From Dermanyssus gallinae (lineage: Eukaryota > Arthropoda > Arachnida > Mesostigmata > Dermanyssidae): a stretch of 64,000 bases of DNA. A model generated the notes under the pieces. The model did not search any database and was not told where the DNA came from. It saw only the letters and a list, made by a program, of their open reading frames with translations. The stretch spans positions 37,400-101,399 of the forward strand of contig QVRM01001520.1 of the NCBI GenBank assembly GCA_003439945.1. The letters run 5' to 3'. A program made the translations under genes and the position numbers. Shown piece after piece: positions 50,032 through 61,664 of this stretch; position 1 is the stretch's first letter, and each line of letters begins with the position of its first letter.

Positions 50032-50074
50032 TCATCTAAGAAGTACTTTCCATTATTAGTACAGTTTCTGCATC

Positions 50075-50534
50075 TCAAAGAATGTGTCCACATGTGGTCT
50101 TGGTCCTGGTGGTGGTGGTGTGGGCTTGGCCATCTTTTGCTTTTGCATGCAGTGTTCTGGCAAAGCCGCCATCAGTCTCTTTCATTGTCTCCTTCCGCTG
50201 GCTGTATCGCTGGGGCCCTAAGGCCATGCTGTCAATGCACACGTTTTCGCCTTCTGTAAGGATATCGCGTTCGGAGTCAACATCTGGGTCCGTAGCAGGT
50301 TCGTCCTCTGCGACCTCGGCGGCCCTATTCTTTACTATATCCGCCTGCCGTCCCCGTTCCGAAGAGTCTCCAACCGGGGGCTCGCCTGATTCCCTAAACG
50401 GGTGCATGCCTGTTTTTTCTTCTTTAATATCCATGACATTCAGCAATATTTTCCTGGACCCGGAACCGTGAACAAAATCGGATCCGAGCAGCCGTGCTAA
50501 AATGATTCCAGAAACTAGACAGCCGGGTGATCAT
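50075..50534 (-). other. Unassigned open frame, possible last exon
   Basis: Open on the minus strand for ~150 codons from a TGA at about 50534 to a stop at 50075. It begins GCLVSGIILARLLGSDFVHG and continues with an acidic segment (AAEVAEDEPATDPDVDSE). CTGTCTAG at about 50518-50525 could be a splice acceptor. Composition is protein-like rather than repeat-like, but I recognise no family and see no upstream exon. Confidence 0.3.
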
Positions 50535-50984
50535 CTTCCAATGTTCCTCATATTTCCAGAGCTTCGTACGTGTATCTATGTATATCCGCTGGTGGCAATA
50601 CGGTGTTATTAGGAGGGAACACTTTTCTGGTTTTACCACTTTTACTAGCCCTCCTTTGTATTTACAACAGCTTCTTAATTTCCACTCGGAGGGCACGACA
50701 GCCGGATCAATACAGCTGTATTTCGCAGCCAATGTCTATGCTCGTTACACCGCATTGGATCGCTCGGCCAAGATGGCCGCCCATTTGTAGGGTGGTCTCT
50801 AGGTAGCTTTGTACGTGGTTCAGAAAGCACAATAGTGCACTATTAAAGAACAACTCGCTTTTTTTTGCTTTTTATTTCTTCTATCGATGACCTCTCGTTA
50901 CTCATCACAGAACTCACCGTAGAGAGTTCTGTAAAGTGCACTTTTCCGGATGTTCGAGACGAGCGTATCCACTCGAAATGATGA

Positions 50985-50986
50985 GA

Positions 50987-51024
<38 letters not shown>

Positions 51025-51106
51025 GACAGTCATCATGCTCACCATATTCGTTGCATATAGCCAAAACATATAAAAACGTTTATATATATATATATATATA
51101 TATATA
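50985..51106. repeat. (TA)n tracts left of a MITE
   Basis: TA at 50988-51020 and 51080-51106. Confidence 0.95.
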
Positions 51107-51208
51107 GGGTCTACAAAAAAGTGTTTTCTTTTTTTTCCAAGAAAACTTTTTGCAGACCAAAAAACCTTTTCGGTTTTCCCGTTTTTTGGAAAAAAAAATT
51201 GTAGACCT
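51107..51208. mobile_element. ~100-bp MITE nested in (TA)n
   Basis: The left end GGGTCTACAAAAAA mirrors the right end (complement AGGTCTACAATTTTTT). Inner arms CCAAGAAAACTTTTTGCAGACC and GGTTTTCCCGTTTTTTGGAA fold further. It is flanked by TA tracts on both sides. Non-coding. Confidence 0.6.
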
Positions 51209-51209
51209 A

Positions 51210-51249
<40 letters not shown>

Positions 51250-51258
51250 ATATATATG
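51209..51258. repeat. (TA)n right of the MITE
   Basis: About 48 bp of TA with one T insertion. Confidence 0.95.
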
Positions 51259-51474
51259 CATACATTCATATATAAATATTTTCACTTGTTTTGGCTATAT
51301 GCAGACGAATATGAGAGTGTGATCACGGTTATTGAAATCATCGAGGGTACATCGTATCGTGTTTATTGGTGTGCGGCGGTAGTGATTGAGCGTTATGATG
51401 TAAGCACATGAGCGCCGTTGTCGTTGTTGCTTCAAGAAGAAAAAGAAGTGGAGGAAAACTTCCACTTCACGACA

Positions 51475-51515
51475 AGAACAACAACAACAACACCAACAAC
51501 AACAACAACACCAAG

Positions 51516-51567
<52 letters not shown>

Positions 51568-51680
51568 CAACAACAACAACAACGACAACATGCGACCAAC
51601 ATCGTTATCACGCCGCCGCCCGCCATTGACCACCATGATGATGATGATGATGATGGTGATTTTGATCATGTTGATGATGG
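51475..51680. repeat. (CAA)n and (GAT)n
   Basis: CAA at 51475-51590, GAT at 51634-51660. The opposite-strand poly-Cys and poly-Val frames are artefacts. Confidence 0.9.
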
Positions 51681-52084
51681 GCGACGTTGATCGTGAAACC
51701 GGTGACCGACCGCGATTACGACCGCGGTCACTTCACTGATGGCCATAATACCACCACCACCACCAGCGGCGGCCGTGACGACGTCCTCATCATCATCAGC
51801 ATCATTATCATCATTATCGACATCATCGTGGTGACGTTACAATGGCGCTACCGTTAGTGGAAGTACTCGTGCCGCTACCGTGCCGTTGAATGAAGCTCCG
51901 CCGTCTCAATCGTGGTTGGGCGCCGCCGCCGCCACCGCTAAAGCTGCCGTCTCTTCGGCTTCGCGGTCCGCGTGTCCATGCAGGGGCGCTACTAGTAGTG
52001 CCCGCTCAAGCAGGCGTGCTCATTAATGAACTAATTAGTCGCCGACGCCACCAACCGACAGTAACGACGACGACGGCAGCAGTA

Positions 52085-52131
52085 GCAGCAGCAACAATTG
52101 TTATTATTATTGTTGTTGTTGTGGTGGTTAA

Positions 52132-52192
<61 letters not shown>

Positions 52193-52375
52193 GCGGTTGT
52201 TGTTGTTGTCGTTGTTGCTCTTTTAGTGTTGTTCTGGTCGTTGTTACCCTTATTGTTGTTGTTGTAGTTGAGGTTGCTGTTGTGAGTACTTTTGTTGTGA
52301 ATGTTGTTGTTGTTGTTGCTGTTGTTTTGTTGTCGTTGCTATTCTTGTTGTTGTTGTTGTGGTTGTTGCCGTCAT
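52085..52375. repeat. (ATT)n followed by GTT triplets
   Basis: ATT at 52130-52193 runs into GTT-rich sequence to about 52372. Interrupted frames encode poly-Ile, poly-Thr or poly-Gln. Confidence 0.9.
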
Positions 52376-52399
52376 CTGCTGCAATAGTTGCAACAGGAT

Positions 52400-53005
52400 G
52401 ATAGTAGTGCCAAGCACCTCTATATATAGAGCCAAACGAAGAATATAGCGCCAAGCGGGGGATGCCCGATTGCTTCTGTTACCGCGGCTACAGCGCCACG
52501 ATCCAATTCGGCTAATTGCAAAAAGGAATTCCACCGATGAGTCTCGAGCTGACTCAATTTGGTGAGAAGGGAGGGAGGGGGGGGGGGAATTTGCACAGCG
52601 GCAGCGTACCGCTGTTGACACAGAGGAGCCGCCGTCAAATTGGCCCAAATTGCCAATACTGCTATGCAAAAGCAAAACTAACGTGCGCTGTTCCTGCTCG
52701 CCACGCTGCGTTTTTCGTATTGTATTCCGTTGTTCGTAGACGCCTGAATCCTGCAGAGAGCGTCACGAGTCAACGTCACGGTTTACTCTCTCCTCTGTCT
52801 ATCGGTAATAGTCGCAACCAAAACCGCAGGTGGTCGCCGAGATACCGATATACACATATTGGAGATTTATTCTCCGCCGTCTTTCGCCCCGTCCGTTCAC
52901 GTCTTGCCTCCGCCGGCGACGTGCAATTATCCGCGCTCGCTCTAGTCATAAGGTAGTGGCAAATGAAAGTGTTGACTAAATTGTATTCGTCATTATGATG
53001 CTAAA
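52400..53005. other. No recognised gene; one 146-codon frame
   Basis: A plus-strand frame (52516-52956) has ordinary composition, Arg-rich, without known domains. A G10 run lies at about 52578-52587. Confidence 0.3.
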
Positions 53006-53007
53006 AA

Positions 53008-53010
<3 letters not shown>

Positions 53011-53046
<36 letters not shown>

Positions 53047-53110
53047 ATTTATTGTTCGCTTGGCATGTATGCCTAAGTACACATGTCACCCTTTTATATC
53101 AGGGGCATCC

Positions 53111-53149
<39 letters not shown>

Positions 53150-53150
53150 A
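53011..53150 (-). repeat. 70-bp LINE 3' end between two (TA)n tracts
   Basis: 53043-53112 on the minus strand matches the LINE 3' end at 9490-9560: GGGTGACATGTGTACTTAGG, CATACATGCCAAGCGAACAA and TAAATCAATA. It is flanked by TA at 53011-53043 and 53116-53146. An extreme 5' truncation. Confidence 0.75.
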
Positions 53151-53273
53151 TAACTTCTTCTTTAGTTGTTGCTGTCACAGCTATTGAAATGTGGAATAGA
53201 ACAGCTTGTTTTAAATATTATTATTTTCATATGCAGTTAGAGCATCTACCTAAATACTTTTGTAAGCAATTAC

Positions 53274-53276
<3 letters not shown>

Positions 53277-53311
<35 letters not shown>
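53277..53311. repeat. (TA)n
   Basis: About 35 bp of TA just before the fold-back-type repeat. Confidence 0.95.
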
Positions 53312-53315
<4 letters not shown>

Positions 53316-53334
53316 TAAAAGATAATTTTATACA

Positions 53335-53700
53335 AAAACATTTTGCGCTGTGAATGGTCGTAGGGTTATGATTCTGAGGTATTGTGCGTGAAGGCTGAAA
53401 AAATAATTTCATTTTTGCGAATTCTCTTCTAAACGACCATGTCGCGTCTTCTGGCCGGCGTTATTTGTTCTTCGGAGCGAACCCGACGGTGTGCTTAGTT
53501 TCTGTATAGGAGGACTGATTGTCTCGCAATTGCATAGTTTGCGCTTCTATGTCGGGCAACATCACTAGTGTCACGGATATTAGTAATATCACTCTCACTC
53601 CGAAACAAGACTTCTCAGAAGCCATGTTCCGTTAAAAAAATATTTGCTTTAACGAGCTCTACAATTCCTTACATCGCTTCCGAAACCTTTCTGGGTCACT
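53335..53700 (+). repeat. Single copy of the fold-back arm repeat
   Basis: Matches 2290-2650 and the complement of 1690-2100: GCTGTGAATGGTCGTAGGG, GCGAATTCTCTTCTAAACG, CTGGCCGGCGTT, GTCGGGCAACATCACTAGTG, ACGAGCTCTACAATTC. Shows that the arm exists as an independent interspersed repeat. Confidence 0.7.
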
Positions 53701-53701
53701 C

Positions 53702-53739
<38 letters not shown>

Positions 53740-53790
53740 TACGTTATGCTAACCTGTTTGCTAATCACACATTGAAGACAATACGCACAC

Positions 53791-53834
<44 letters not shown>

Positions 53835-53835
53835 A
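53702..53835. repeat. Two (TA)n tracts
   Basis: TA at 53704-53736 and 53793-53831. Confidence 0.95.
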
Positions 53836-54660
53836 ATAAACTATGTGCATGTCCAATACTACGACGCGTGAAAACGTACAAAAATGTGGCAATTGACGAC
53901 AGACACCAACAAAACGACAACAGTGGCTTAAGCTTATGTGGTCACTGTAGTACACGCTATGTGGAGTAGCAGCAGCAGCAGCGAGTGGTAACCCGGTCAC
54001 TAATTAACTAATCAATAAACAGTCATCTATCTAGCAAGATTATAGCAATAACAGTACTAATAATAATAGGTAGACGGTAGTCGATATATGCAGGTGGGTA
54101 ATGTACATGTGCATAAATGAGCAAAATTCTACATCTGCACTAGAAGACGGAGAGATACTCTCTCTCTCTGTTGGTTTGTTCGGAACAGCTGCGGAACAAC
54201 AGTTTAGGACAATTTAGCAATATATAATATTGCAAGTTGGTATAGCGTCAAAAAAAATAAAAATAAATAAACGTTTAGGACAACATCTGCGCGGCAATCG
54301 CGGCTAGCGTGACGTGATGCGTACGCATCGGCCACTTCCTCTTCGTTCGCGTCCGCCGACCACCGGCATGATTGCATTGAAACAATGAGATGTCCTGCAC
54401 CAGTCCCCCTATGCTGACGCCTATGACAACAGAGTTACCCAACGAGTGTTTGTTGTTACTGTTTGAGGAGCGTGTACCGGAGTGTGAGCAACCTTCAAGC
54501 CGCGAGCAACGTGGGCACCTTGCCCGCAGCGCACGTAATTCGCCCGCATCACGGCGACTCACGACGCCGAAAAGAGAGTTCTAGTGGTACACGGCTATTG
54601 AGGCTCAGACAGCCCAGACAACGATGCGACTGCGTAGCCTCGATCGTTGTGCGTCAACAC
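53836..54660. other. No recognisable gene
   Basis: Mixed sequence; a 95-codon minus frame (54562-54275) without known motif. A phrase AATATTGCAAGTTGGTATAGCG near 54225 recurs near 54975 and hints at an unclassified repeat. Confidence 0.4.
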
Positions 54661-54664
54661 CAGT

Positions 54665-54804
54665 AAAAATAAATATATATATATATATATATATAAACCT
54701 AGAACCTGTAAACCTGAGTATTAATTTGTCGTGAACGCCGCTGTGCCACCGGCAAGTTAAAACTACACAGAACCATAATATTAATAATAATAATAATCAT
54801 AACA

Positions 54805-54855
<51 letters not shown>

Positions 54856-54915
54856 CTATAACGCTTAAGTTATAGCAACGCCGTGAAGCATTATATATAT
54901 TCTTCTAAATTATAA

Positions 54916-54974
<59 letters not shown>

Positions 54975-55036
54975 ATATTGCTAGTTGGTATAGCGTCAAA
55001 TATATATATATATATATATATATATTATTATTATTC
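54665..55036. repeat. (TA)n, (AAT)n and (ATT)n cluster
   Basis: TA at 54671-54694; AAT then ATT at 54780-54853; TA at 54918-54976; TA at 55000-55023 followed by ATT. ATATTGCTAGTTGGTATAGCGTC between the last two matches 54225-54250. Confidence 0.9.
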
Positions 55037-55039
55037 GTA

Positions 55040-55365
55040 TAATCTATTTAACATTATTACTTAACTTACCAATATGGCAATACGTTACTTACCTGTTACT
55101 ATTACTTCCACAACTACTACTAGTTATGGAGCACCGAAACATGTACTTGCTATGATGCTTAAAAGCGAAAAGGCAAGCCGACAATGAAACGCAGTAAAAC
55201 GAGCGAAAACAGCATCTACACCAGCGCACACGATTTAAAGAAAAAATGTTTAACCGTATCACGTTAAGCAGGCTGCAATACAGCAACGCCTCTTGCAATA
55301 TAGCACCGACCGTTCGCAGATAAAGTTGCAGTAATAATTGCTCTAAGCAGCTCTATGCAACAAGT
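55040..55365. other. No recognisable gene
   Basis: Mixed sequence. GCAATA and GCTCTAAGC words repeat near 55270-55370 just before the LINE tail. Confidence 0.4.
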
Positions 55366-55369
55366 TGCT

Positions 55370-55452
55370 CTAAGCGCTCCTGATGCAAAATGATGAGATG
55401 CGTACTTAGGTATGCATGCCCAGCGAATAATAGAACTGCATCCATCCATTCA
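55370..55452 (+). repeat. LINE 3' end copy with (ATCC)n tail
   Basis: GCTCTAAGCGCTCCTGATG, GCGTACTTAGGTATGCATGCC and AGCGAATAATAGA match the 3' UTR at 9480-9545, followed by CATCCATCCATT instead of (AATC)n. Confidence 0.75.
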
Positions 55453-55726
55453 ACAGCTTTTATTATTTATGTTATTATTATTATTATTATTCACCTCATT
55501 GTTATTGCCTGTCATTCAGGTATACTGCAGGCATCCAAATTGGCACCTCAACAAAAAAGTTGCCGCAACCACTGGCGACATACTACAGGCCCGCTTGAAC
55601 CTTATAAAAATCACCTTAACATTGGGAACGTTGACTGCCACAATGACAGCAACAGTTGCAACAGAGACAACAAGTACACTTATATATAAGAAAACAGAAA
55701 GCACTGAACCAATACAATAAACGGTT

Positions 55727-55730
<4 letters not shown>

Positions 55731-55762
<32 letters not shown>
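55731..55762. repeat. (TA)n
   Basis: About 32 bp of TA. The surrounding 55455-56090 shows no recognised gene. Confidence 0.9.
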
Positions 55763-55765
<3 letters not shown>

Positions 55766-56099
55766 GTTTATTTTGGGGGGCAAACATAAGATTTTCTTAA
55801 AATACGTTTAGCATAACGTAAAAAATATGTGAAGGCTTTATGGTTTTATACGCGCAGTATATTAGAATACGCGCTTTATTTACATAAAGGATAAGAATTT
55901 GTTTTAGCATCAAATGACCAGTTCCCTCACGGGTGTGCGTCAGTTGTATGTCCTGGTAACTCTCCAGGGGAACAGCGACATAACAATCTCTTTTCGAGCT
56001 ATGCATTTGGGCTCGTATCTCACTTGAGATCTTGTTGTCGTTGGTATGCGATTAAAAAAGAAGCTGCAAAACTCCTCACTGGAGAAAACGTAGTTGGCA

Positions 56100-56815
56100 A
56101 ATTTACAGTCTAATTCATTAAAAGTGTCTATGATATCTTTATTACTTTACACTTCGGGATCGACAGTTTCAAGTCTAATTTCTGCGTCCATTCATAAAAA
56201 TTGTCTATGCAATTCTGCATGCGTTCACAGTCTGATGTAGAATTGGCGCGTGCATATATTTTACGTCATCAGCATATACTTTCGTCGATACCTCATCGGG
56301 TATTATGGATAAAATTGAGTTTGTATATAAAATGTAACATAAGCAGCCAAGAACTTTTCCTTGCGGACAGCCTGAGGTGACCTTAGCGGGAGTCGAGAAA
56401 CAGTTGTTCACCTTTACAAAAAAGCTTCTATCAGTTAGAAAGCTTTTGATCCAACGTAGAATTGTTGGTCCTACGCCGTGTCGGGATATACAGTCCAACA
56501 GTTTAGTGTGGGTGGTGGATTCGAAAGCTGACTTAAAGTCAAAATACAGCACGTCGAAGGAGTCTCCTTGATTCATCATTTCTCCGAAGTCTTGCTCACT
56601 CATCAATAGCTGTAGAACAGTGGACCTTCTGGGTCGGTAGGCGAACTGTTCTTTACAAATCAGGTTTTGCGAATCAGCGTTTCGATAAATGGTGTCTCCG
56701 ATAACACTCTCGAACAGCTTTGACGGGGTGCATGTCAGTGAAACATTCCGTTTATTTTCAACGCACGTTGTATCTCCTTTTTTGTGCACAGGGTACACTA
56801 TGGCCACCATAAATA
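56100..56815 (-). pseudogene. CR1/jockey-like LINE reverse transcriptase fragment
   Basis: From about 56810 the minus frame reads MVAIVYPVHKKGD and NKRNVSLTCTPSKLFESVI (fingers; usual YRPISLT is altered). It continues QFAYRPRRSTVLQLL, VLYFDFKSAFES (motif A), KVTSGCPQGKVLGCL (motif B) and STKVYADDVKYM (motif C), to a stop at 56205. A one-base shift near 56215 restores the frame (NCIDNFYEWTQKLDLKLSI, KCKVIKIS) to a stop near 56137. Catalytic Asp residues are present. The endonuclease is missing, and the 5' end is at a short TA run. Length and one shift suggest moderate age. Confidence 0.85.
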
Positions 56816-56979
56816 TATATATATATAAAGTGAAGGTGGCATTTATAACATGTACGTTATGTGTGTCGCCTAATTTAGACCGAACAGCAATACATGTGTA
56901 CAAATAAATCACTATATATATGTTCGTTCTTTTTAACGTAATGGGCGTAAAGCCATTAGCAGGGAAGAAAACGCACAAT

Positions 56980-57315
56980 AAAACTTTCGCACAACCTAAC
57001 GCTACAGTTGTTGTCAGACATTGGCAAGATCAGCGGACATGACAAAGGAACAAAACCACGTTAGCACTTGCATGCGCTGCACAAGCTTGAGTTAGTATCT
57101 AATACTAATTTACTACATCCTCTAAACATGTTTTAATTATATTTTGAATTGAGTGATGTAATGACTCGACGTCGCAATGTTCCGCCGACGATGCTGCGGG
57201 AATGACCTATGACCGATGTCATCAGGAATCGTAGGTTGGATCCCAACACGACACATGTTGACACAGTTGTTTCCGGCGCTACGCAGATACTCTCAGAAGA
57301 AATACAGTTATCTTA

Positions 57316-57355
<40 letters not shown>

Positions 57356-57612
57356 TTACACCTTGCCAGCGACAGCTGCAACCAGAGAACTCCGGTCAGC
57401 ATTGAAACCAGTTACCGCGAGACAAGGCAAAAACGAATACTCAAGTAACGCAGCTAAAAATATTCGACTTAATGGCGCTTAAACTTGTAAGCAAATCAAA
57501 CAAGTCCGCCGCCAACTTGCCGAACAACGGTAGTTCATATGACCAGCCGTAGTAGCAGACCTAGTAGAACGTCTACTAGGATGGATGACGCAGCGTTATT
57601 AATTTATATATA

Positions 57613-57659
<47 letters not shown>

Positions 57660-57945
57660 CCACTTCAAGTTTTGCCTTTTAATTGGATAGTAAAGCTAAA
57701 CACGAAGGCCTTTGTTTCAAACTGCGCTAACCCGCTAGTTTTAGTAAGTTAGTATGAGTATCGTTGTACAACCATAAAGACAAACATAAACAAGGGCTGC
57801 TCCACAATCAGCCTGTCTGCCAGCAGCGCTCAATGTTGTAGCGCAATGGGCGCGCGCTAAGGTACCCACCCGTCCGTGGTGCAAGTGATGGTGGTAACGC
57901 CAGCCTGTGTCTCCAGCGTGCCGTGTGTGGCTGCCAGTGCATACA
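56980..57945. other. No recognised gene; (TA)n tracts
   Basis: TA at 57317-57349 and 57605-57658. Otherwise unassigned. Confidence 0.6.
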
Positions 57946-58074
57946 CCAGTGTACACCGGCCCTCGGTGCATTGAAGATGTACCTCAGGTTAAGTGCCAAA
58001 CCCGTAGAGGACGGAGGATAGTCTAGAATTAAAAACAGTCTCCTTAAAAAATGTTTTTGATTCTAGTACACCAG
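57942..58074 (+). repeat. SINE family B, truncated copy with 8-bp target duplication
   Basis: TACACCAG at 57942-57949 and 58067-58074 brackets 57950-58066. The insert matches the last ~110 bp of the copy at 13319 (CACCGGCCCTCGGTGCATTG, ACCTCAGGTTAAGTG) and ends exactly with the 44-nt hairpin (58023-58066). This fixes the hairpin as the true 3' end, with no poly(A). Confidence 0.85.
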
Positions 58075-58185
58075 GGGTGGCGGCCGTGTACACACACACG
58101 GACGCTCTCCTAACTAACGAAGCGTTTGCCATAGTAGCCAAATGAATAGTTACAAAAAAATTCTAATTAATCTCACCACGTCGAG

Positions 58186-58378
58186 TCCGGTAGCATGGTG
58201 AGTGCATTTCCCTGCGCCTCGCGACCGCAGGAGACACATAGGTTCGAGCGCGGGTTCGAGCCCCACCGTTGCTTCACATTTGTATATATGGGGGGGTTTG
58301 ACTATGCGAAGCAATGCAAAGGAGCAGTGCCGTGGACGTTAAATCTTGGCTGAAGGTCAGCCCGAAAAAAAGCGTTAA
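58186..58378 (+). repeat. SINE family A, copy 4
   Basis: GTCGAGTCCGGTAGCATGG, GCGCCTCGCGACCGCAGG, AGACACATAGGTTCGAGC, a perfect box B (GGTTCGAGCCC), CACATTTGTATATATGGGGG, TGGACGTTAAATCTTGGCTG and TCAGCCCGAAAAAAAG. A partial duplication puts two GTTCGAGC motifs in the box B area. Confidence 0.9.
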
Positions 58379-58379
58379 C

Positions 58380-59225
58380 TCTAACGATCGCAAGCACTCG
58401 TTATTCATTGTGAAACCTGCAAAAGGTTTTACCTGGCAAAGGTGAATAAATGTTTGAATTGTTATTAATTGTGGGACTGATAACCAAAGTCAAGACAGTA
58501 GCCAGCTCATCAACTTCATGTTGGCAACAATCCGAGATTAAGCGTTGAAACAAAACAAAAAACACTTTCAACGTTCCAAATAAGAGTACGTGTTTTGTGT
58601 GCTTAATAGGTTTATTTCTTATGCTTTAGTTTAGTTTTGATAGATAATAGAGAAAATAATTTAAATACATATTTCGTAACATTAGTTAACTGTCTCGTGT
58701 CCAACTACAATTAGTCACCGACGCGACCCTGTTTTCAATTTTTTTGTAAAGAGTAAAGTAAACATTATTTCGAAATCATATTTTAAATCACAAATAACAA
58801 TTTTGTTTTGTATTGGGGACGGATGGCTGGGAGGCAACGACAAAATGCGTGGGTCAAATAATAGATTGGTTCTATCTATGCTAGCGACGATCGTACAACA
58901 ATACGAATAGCAATCTTTTGGCAATCGCTTTGCTCGCTGGGAAGATTCGTTAGGCATTCGCCCGATCTCTCAGGCAACTCCCCAACTCCCGATCAATTTT
59001 CTTCTGACAAATCCATTCCAAAGAATATCATACGCGCACCACGTGCAGATAGATATACACGTGTGCATGCAAGCACACATCTGTCTAAACAAAGATGCAT
59101 AGACAGCGCAAGTACACCCGTTGCTAGGCAGCACACATATGTGAGTGTGTGTAACGGCGTGAGGTTAATATGGCGGGAACAAGTAAAGAGACATCAGTCA
59201 CGACCCGGCGCGACTTACACTTACT
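58380..59225. other. No recognisable gene
   Basis: AT-rich, short frames only. Confidence 0.5.
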
Positions 59226-59229
59226 TTAA

Positions 59230-59400
59230 CGACTGCAACAACAAAAGGCAAAAAGACGACAAAAACGACAACAACAACAACTCAACTACAACAATAATAA
59301 GAGCAACAAAAACAACAATAGAAATAACAACAACAACAACAATAAAGGCAACAATATACATAACAACAACAATTAAAGCAACAATAGAAATAACAACTAA
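59230..59400. repeat. CAA/AAC-rich triplet block
   Basis: Interrupted CAA with ATA and ATT variants; Thr-rich frame is an artefact. Confidence 0.8.
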
Positions 59401-59618
59401 CGTCGGTCCGAATGTAGTCACATGAGTTGGTTTGAAACGAAATAAAATCGGCAATACAAATATACGCACAGAGCATTCAGGACTACCAGTGCTGCCAATT
59501 TGCACAAGTGGGGTCGACCTCCTCGGCCGTTAAAGGCTATCATCGGCTCGTGATGGCAAGTTTCACTTGGTTTTTGATTTACAGATATATAGAGTATTTT
59601 ACAGAAAACGATGCAAAA

Positions 59619-59621
<3 letters not shown>

Positions 59622-59650
<29 letters not shown>

Positions 59651-61440
59651 CGGGCTGGTAACAAGCTATTTGAATCATCTATCTGCCGAGCGTGACTCTG
59701 TCCCCTTAGGGAATGACCACACGTATCATAAAGAATATCGCTAGAGGCACGTTCGTTGGTCGCTGGTAAAGCTGTCGAAAAAAACCGGAGTATTTGATTG
59801 ATCGATATTTATCTCCACTGGCAAGAAGAGAGGTGCGTAGATTGTCTTTCTTGTTTTGTTTGTTCAAGTTCATTTAACAACGTTCAAGGTCATCGGAGGT
59901 CCTGCGTCTACCTGGTGGGGCTGGGAGTTACGTTGACTGCTGTTGTTGTTGCTGCTGCTGCTACAGACCTTTCGTTTCATTGCATGATCGCAGCAATTGT
60001 CTAAGGTGCGACTAGTTGTGTTGTCTGGTGTTATGGATCTATCATAACCTGCGTTGTGCCAAATCAAACATCTAAATCACTTCAGAAACAGAAGTGCTGA
60101 GGTTGTTATGGCAGGTTAACACTGTGTTACGTGTGTTTGCGTGTGTTTGAAGCGTGGCACCGCGCACGAATGATCAATCGGCTATGTCGTACCTACCTGC
60201 TCTGAAAAGACTCGCCGTAACAAAATAATAGAGGGCTTTCAGCCAGCCAGCCAGCCAGCCAGCGGCGGTACAGTGTGAAAACAAGTACAAATATACTATG
60301 AGACAACAAAGACAACAACCGATACACGGACGGCGTTCAACAACGCTTTCTGTAGCTTCGATAGAAGGAGAAACCACAAATCAAACAAGTCCAATCGAGT
60401 GTTGCAACTTTTGGCCGAGTGTTGAGTACCTAAGTACTTCTACCATTGTGAATTTCGTAATTTTTTTTTTTTTTTTGAAATGCTAAAAGCTTCTTATCAA
60501 TTTGAAAGCAGCGTATTTGTTTTGGAGTCTTACAACTGTTACACAACTGGCCTAGAATCCAAAGTTTTTTGGAATAGTTCTGATAACTTGATCTAAGGGC
60601 CGTACTGAGTCCAAAAGTTTTGGAATGTTTATTTGAGTAGGTGTATGCCATGGGTGTGGTAGAGAGTGAAAAACAGCAAATGCTATTTGAAAAGCTGTTT
60701 CTCATATATTCGCGGCACACCTTTTCCAGACGCTTTATTGAAGTCAGCAGCTATATTGATTGCATGCGATGAGTGTGTCACGTGTCAAGGCCACGCTAAT
60801 AATATATTGAGCCATAACACGTGTGGACACTAGAATTGGCAAAACGAGCAGGATTTATACAAGGTTCAAAGGTTTTCGCAAGTGCCCGCAACGTTGAGAT
60901 AGAATATATAAAACTTGCATGCCTTTGGAAATCTATATACAACATAGTTGAGTCTGTACTACAATATTTACTGCAAAACCACTTTGCTTAAGGAACTTCC
61001 CGTCCCGGTGGTGCGGAACGAAAGCGCATTTACCTACGAAGTCTGTGGCTAGAGGTTTAGAATCGTCCACGGAGTCTCACGCACGAGGTTGAAAACGTAT
61101 GGTACCTTCGAATGACGTATCACTGGCGCACTTTAGTCTGATCGTCCACGGTTCCAGCATTTACGTAGGTAAATGTCAAAATTCTCATGCGGCTGTCGTT
61201 TGGCTAATTGAGATGTCGCCTGGCTGAATGAAATACCGCTTGGCAGCTAGTATAATATAAGTGGATCTGTCTGTGTCCGCAGACTCCTGCCCGTGCCGCT
61301 GCAATAAGATATGTCCTTCTATGGCTTTAAACGTACAAATAAACGTATGTATAGATACATATACATATATGATATTTGTACGTTTGTGGTATGTTATTTT
61401 CGAAGCGCATTAAAATAGACTAGAACGCGCCTTTATATAA
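59622..61440. other. (TA)n then no recognised gene
   Basis: TA at 59622-59651; a CAGC run at 60245-60262; T14 at about 60462-60476. A segment near 60995-61080 (CCCGGTGGTGCGGAACG, GGTTTAGAATCGTCC) faintly recalls a tRNA-derived SINE head but has no matching copy here. Confidence 0.4.
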
Positions 61441-61481
61441 AGAGTACTAGTAATAATGACAAAAGTGGGGGAAGGAAGGAG

Positions 61482-61663
61482 TTATTGACGACTATTCATT
61501 CGCACATCAGAGAAGTGGTCAATAAGATTTAAGCTCACAAATTGTGATACTATTAGTATAGTATCACAATTTGTGAGCTTAAATCTTATTGACGACTATT
61601 CATTCGCACATCAGAGAAGTGGTCAATAAGATTTAAGCTCACAAATTGTGATACTATTAGTAT
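61482..61663. repeat. 78-bp direct repeat bridged by a perfect inverted repeat
   Basis: 61482-61559 and 61586-61663 are identical 78-bp copies starting TTATTGACGACTATTCATTC. The 26-bp spacer is the complement of part of the first copy. As a result 61518-61552 and 61559-61593 form perfect 35-nt inverted arms around a 6-nt loop (TTAGTA). Confidence 0.95.
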
Positions 61664-61664
61664 G

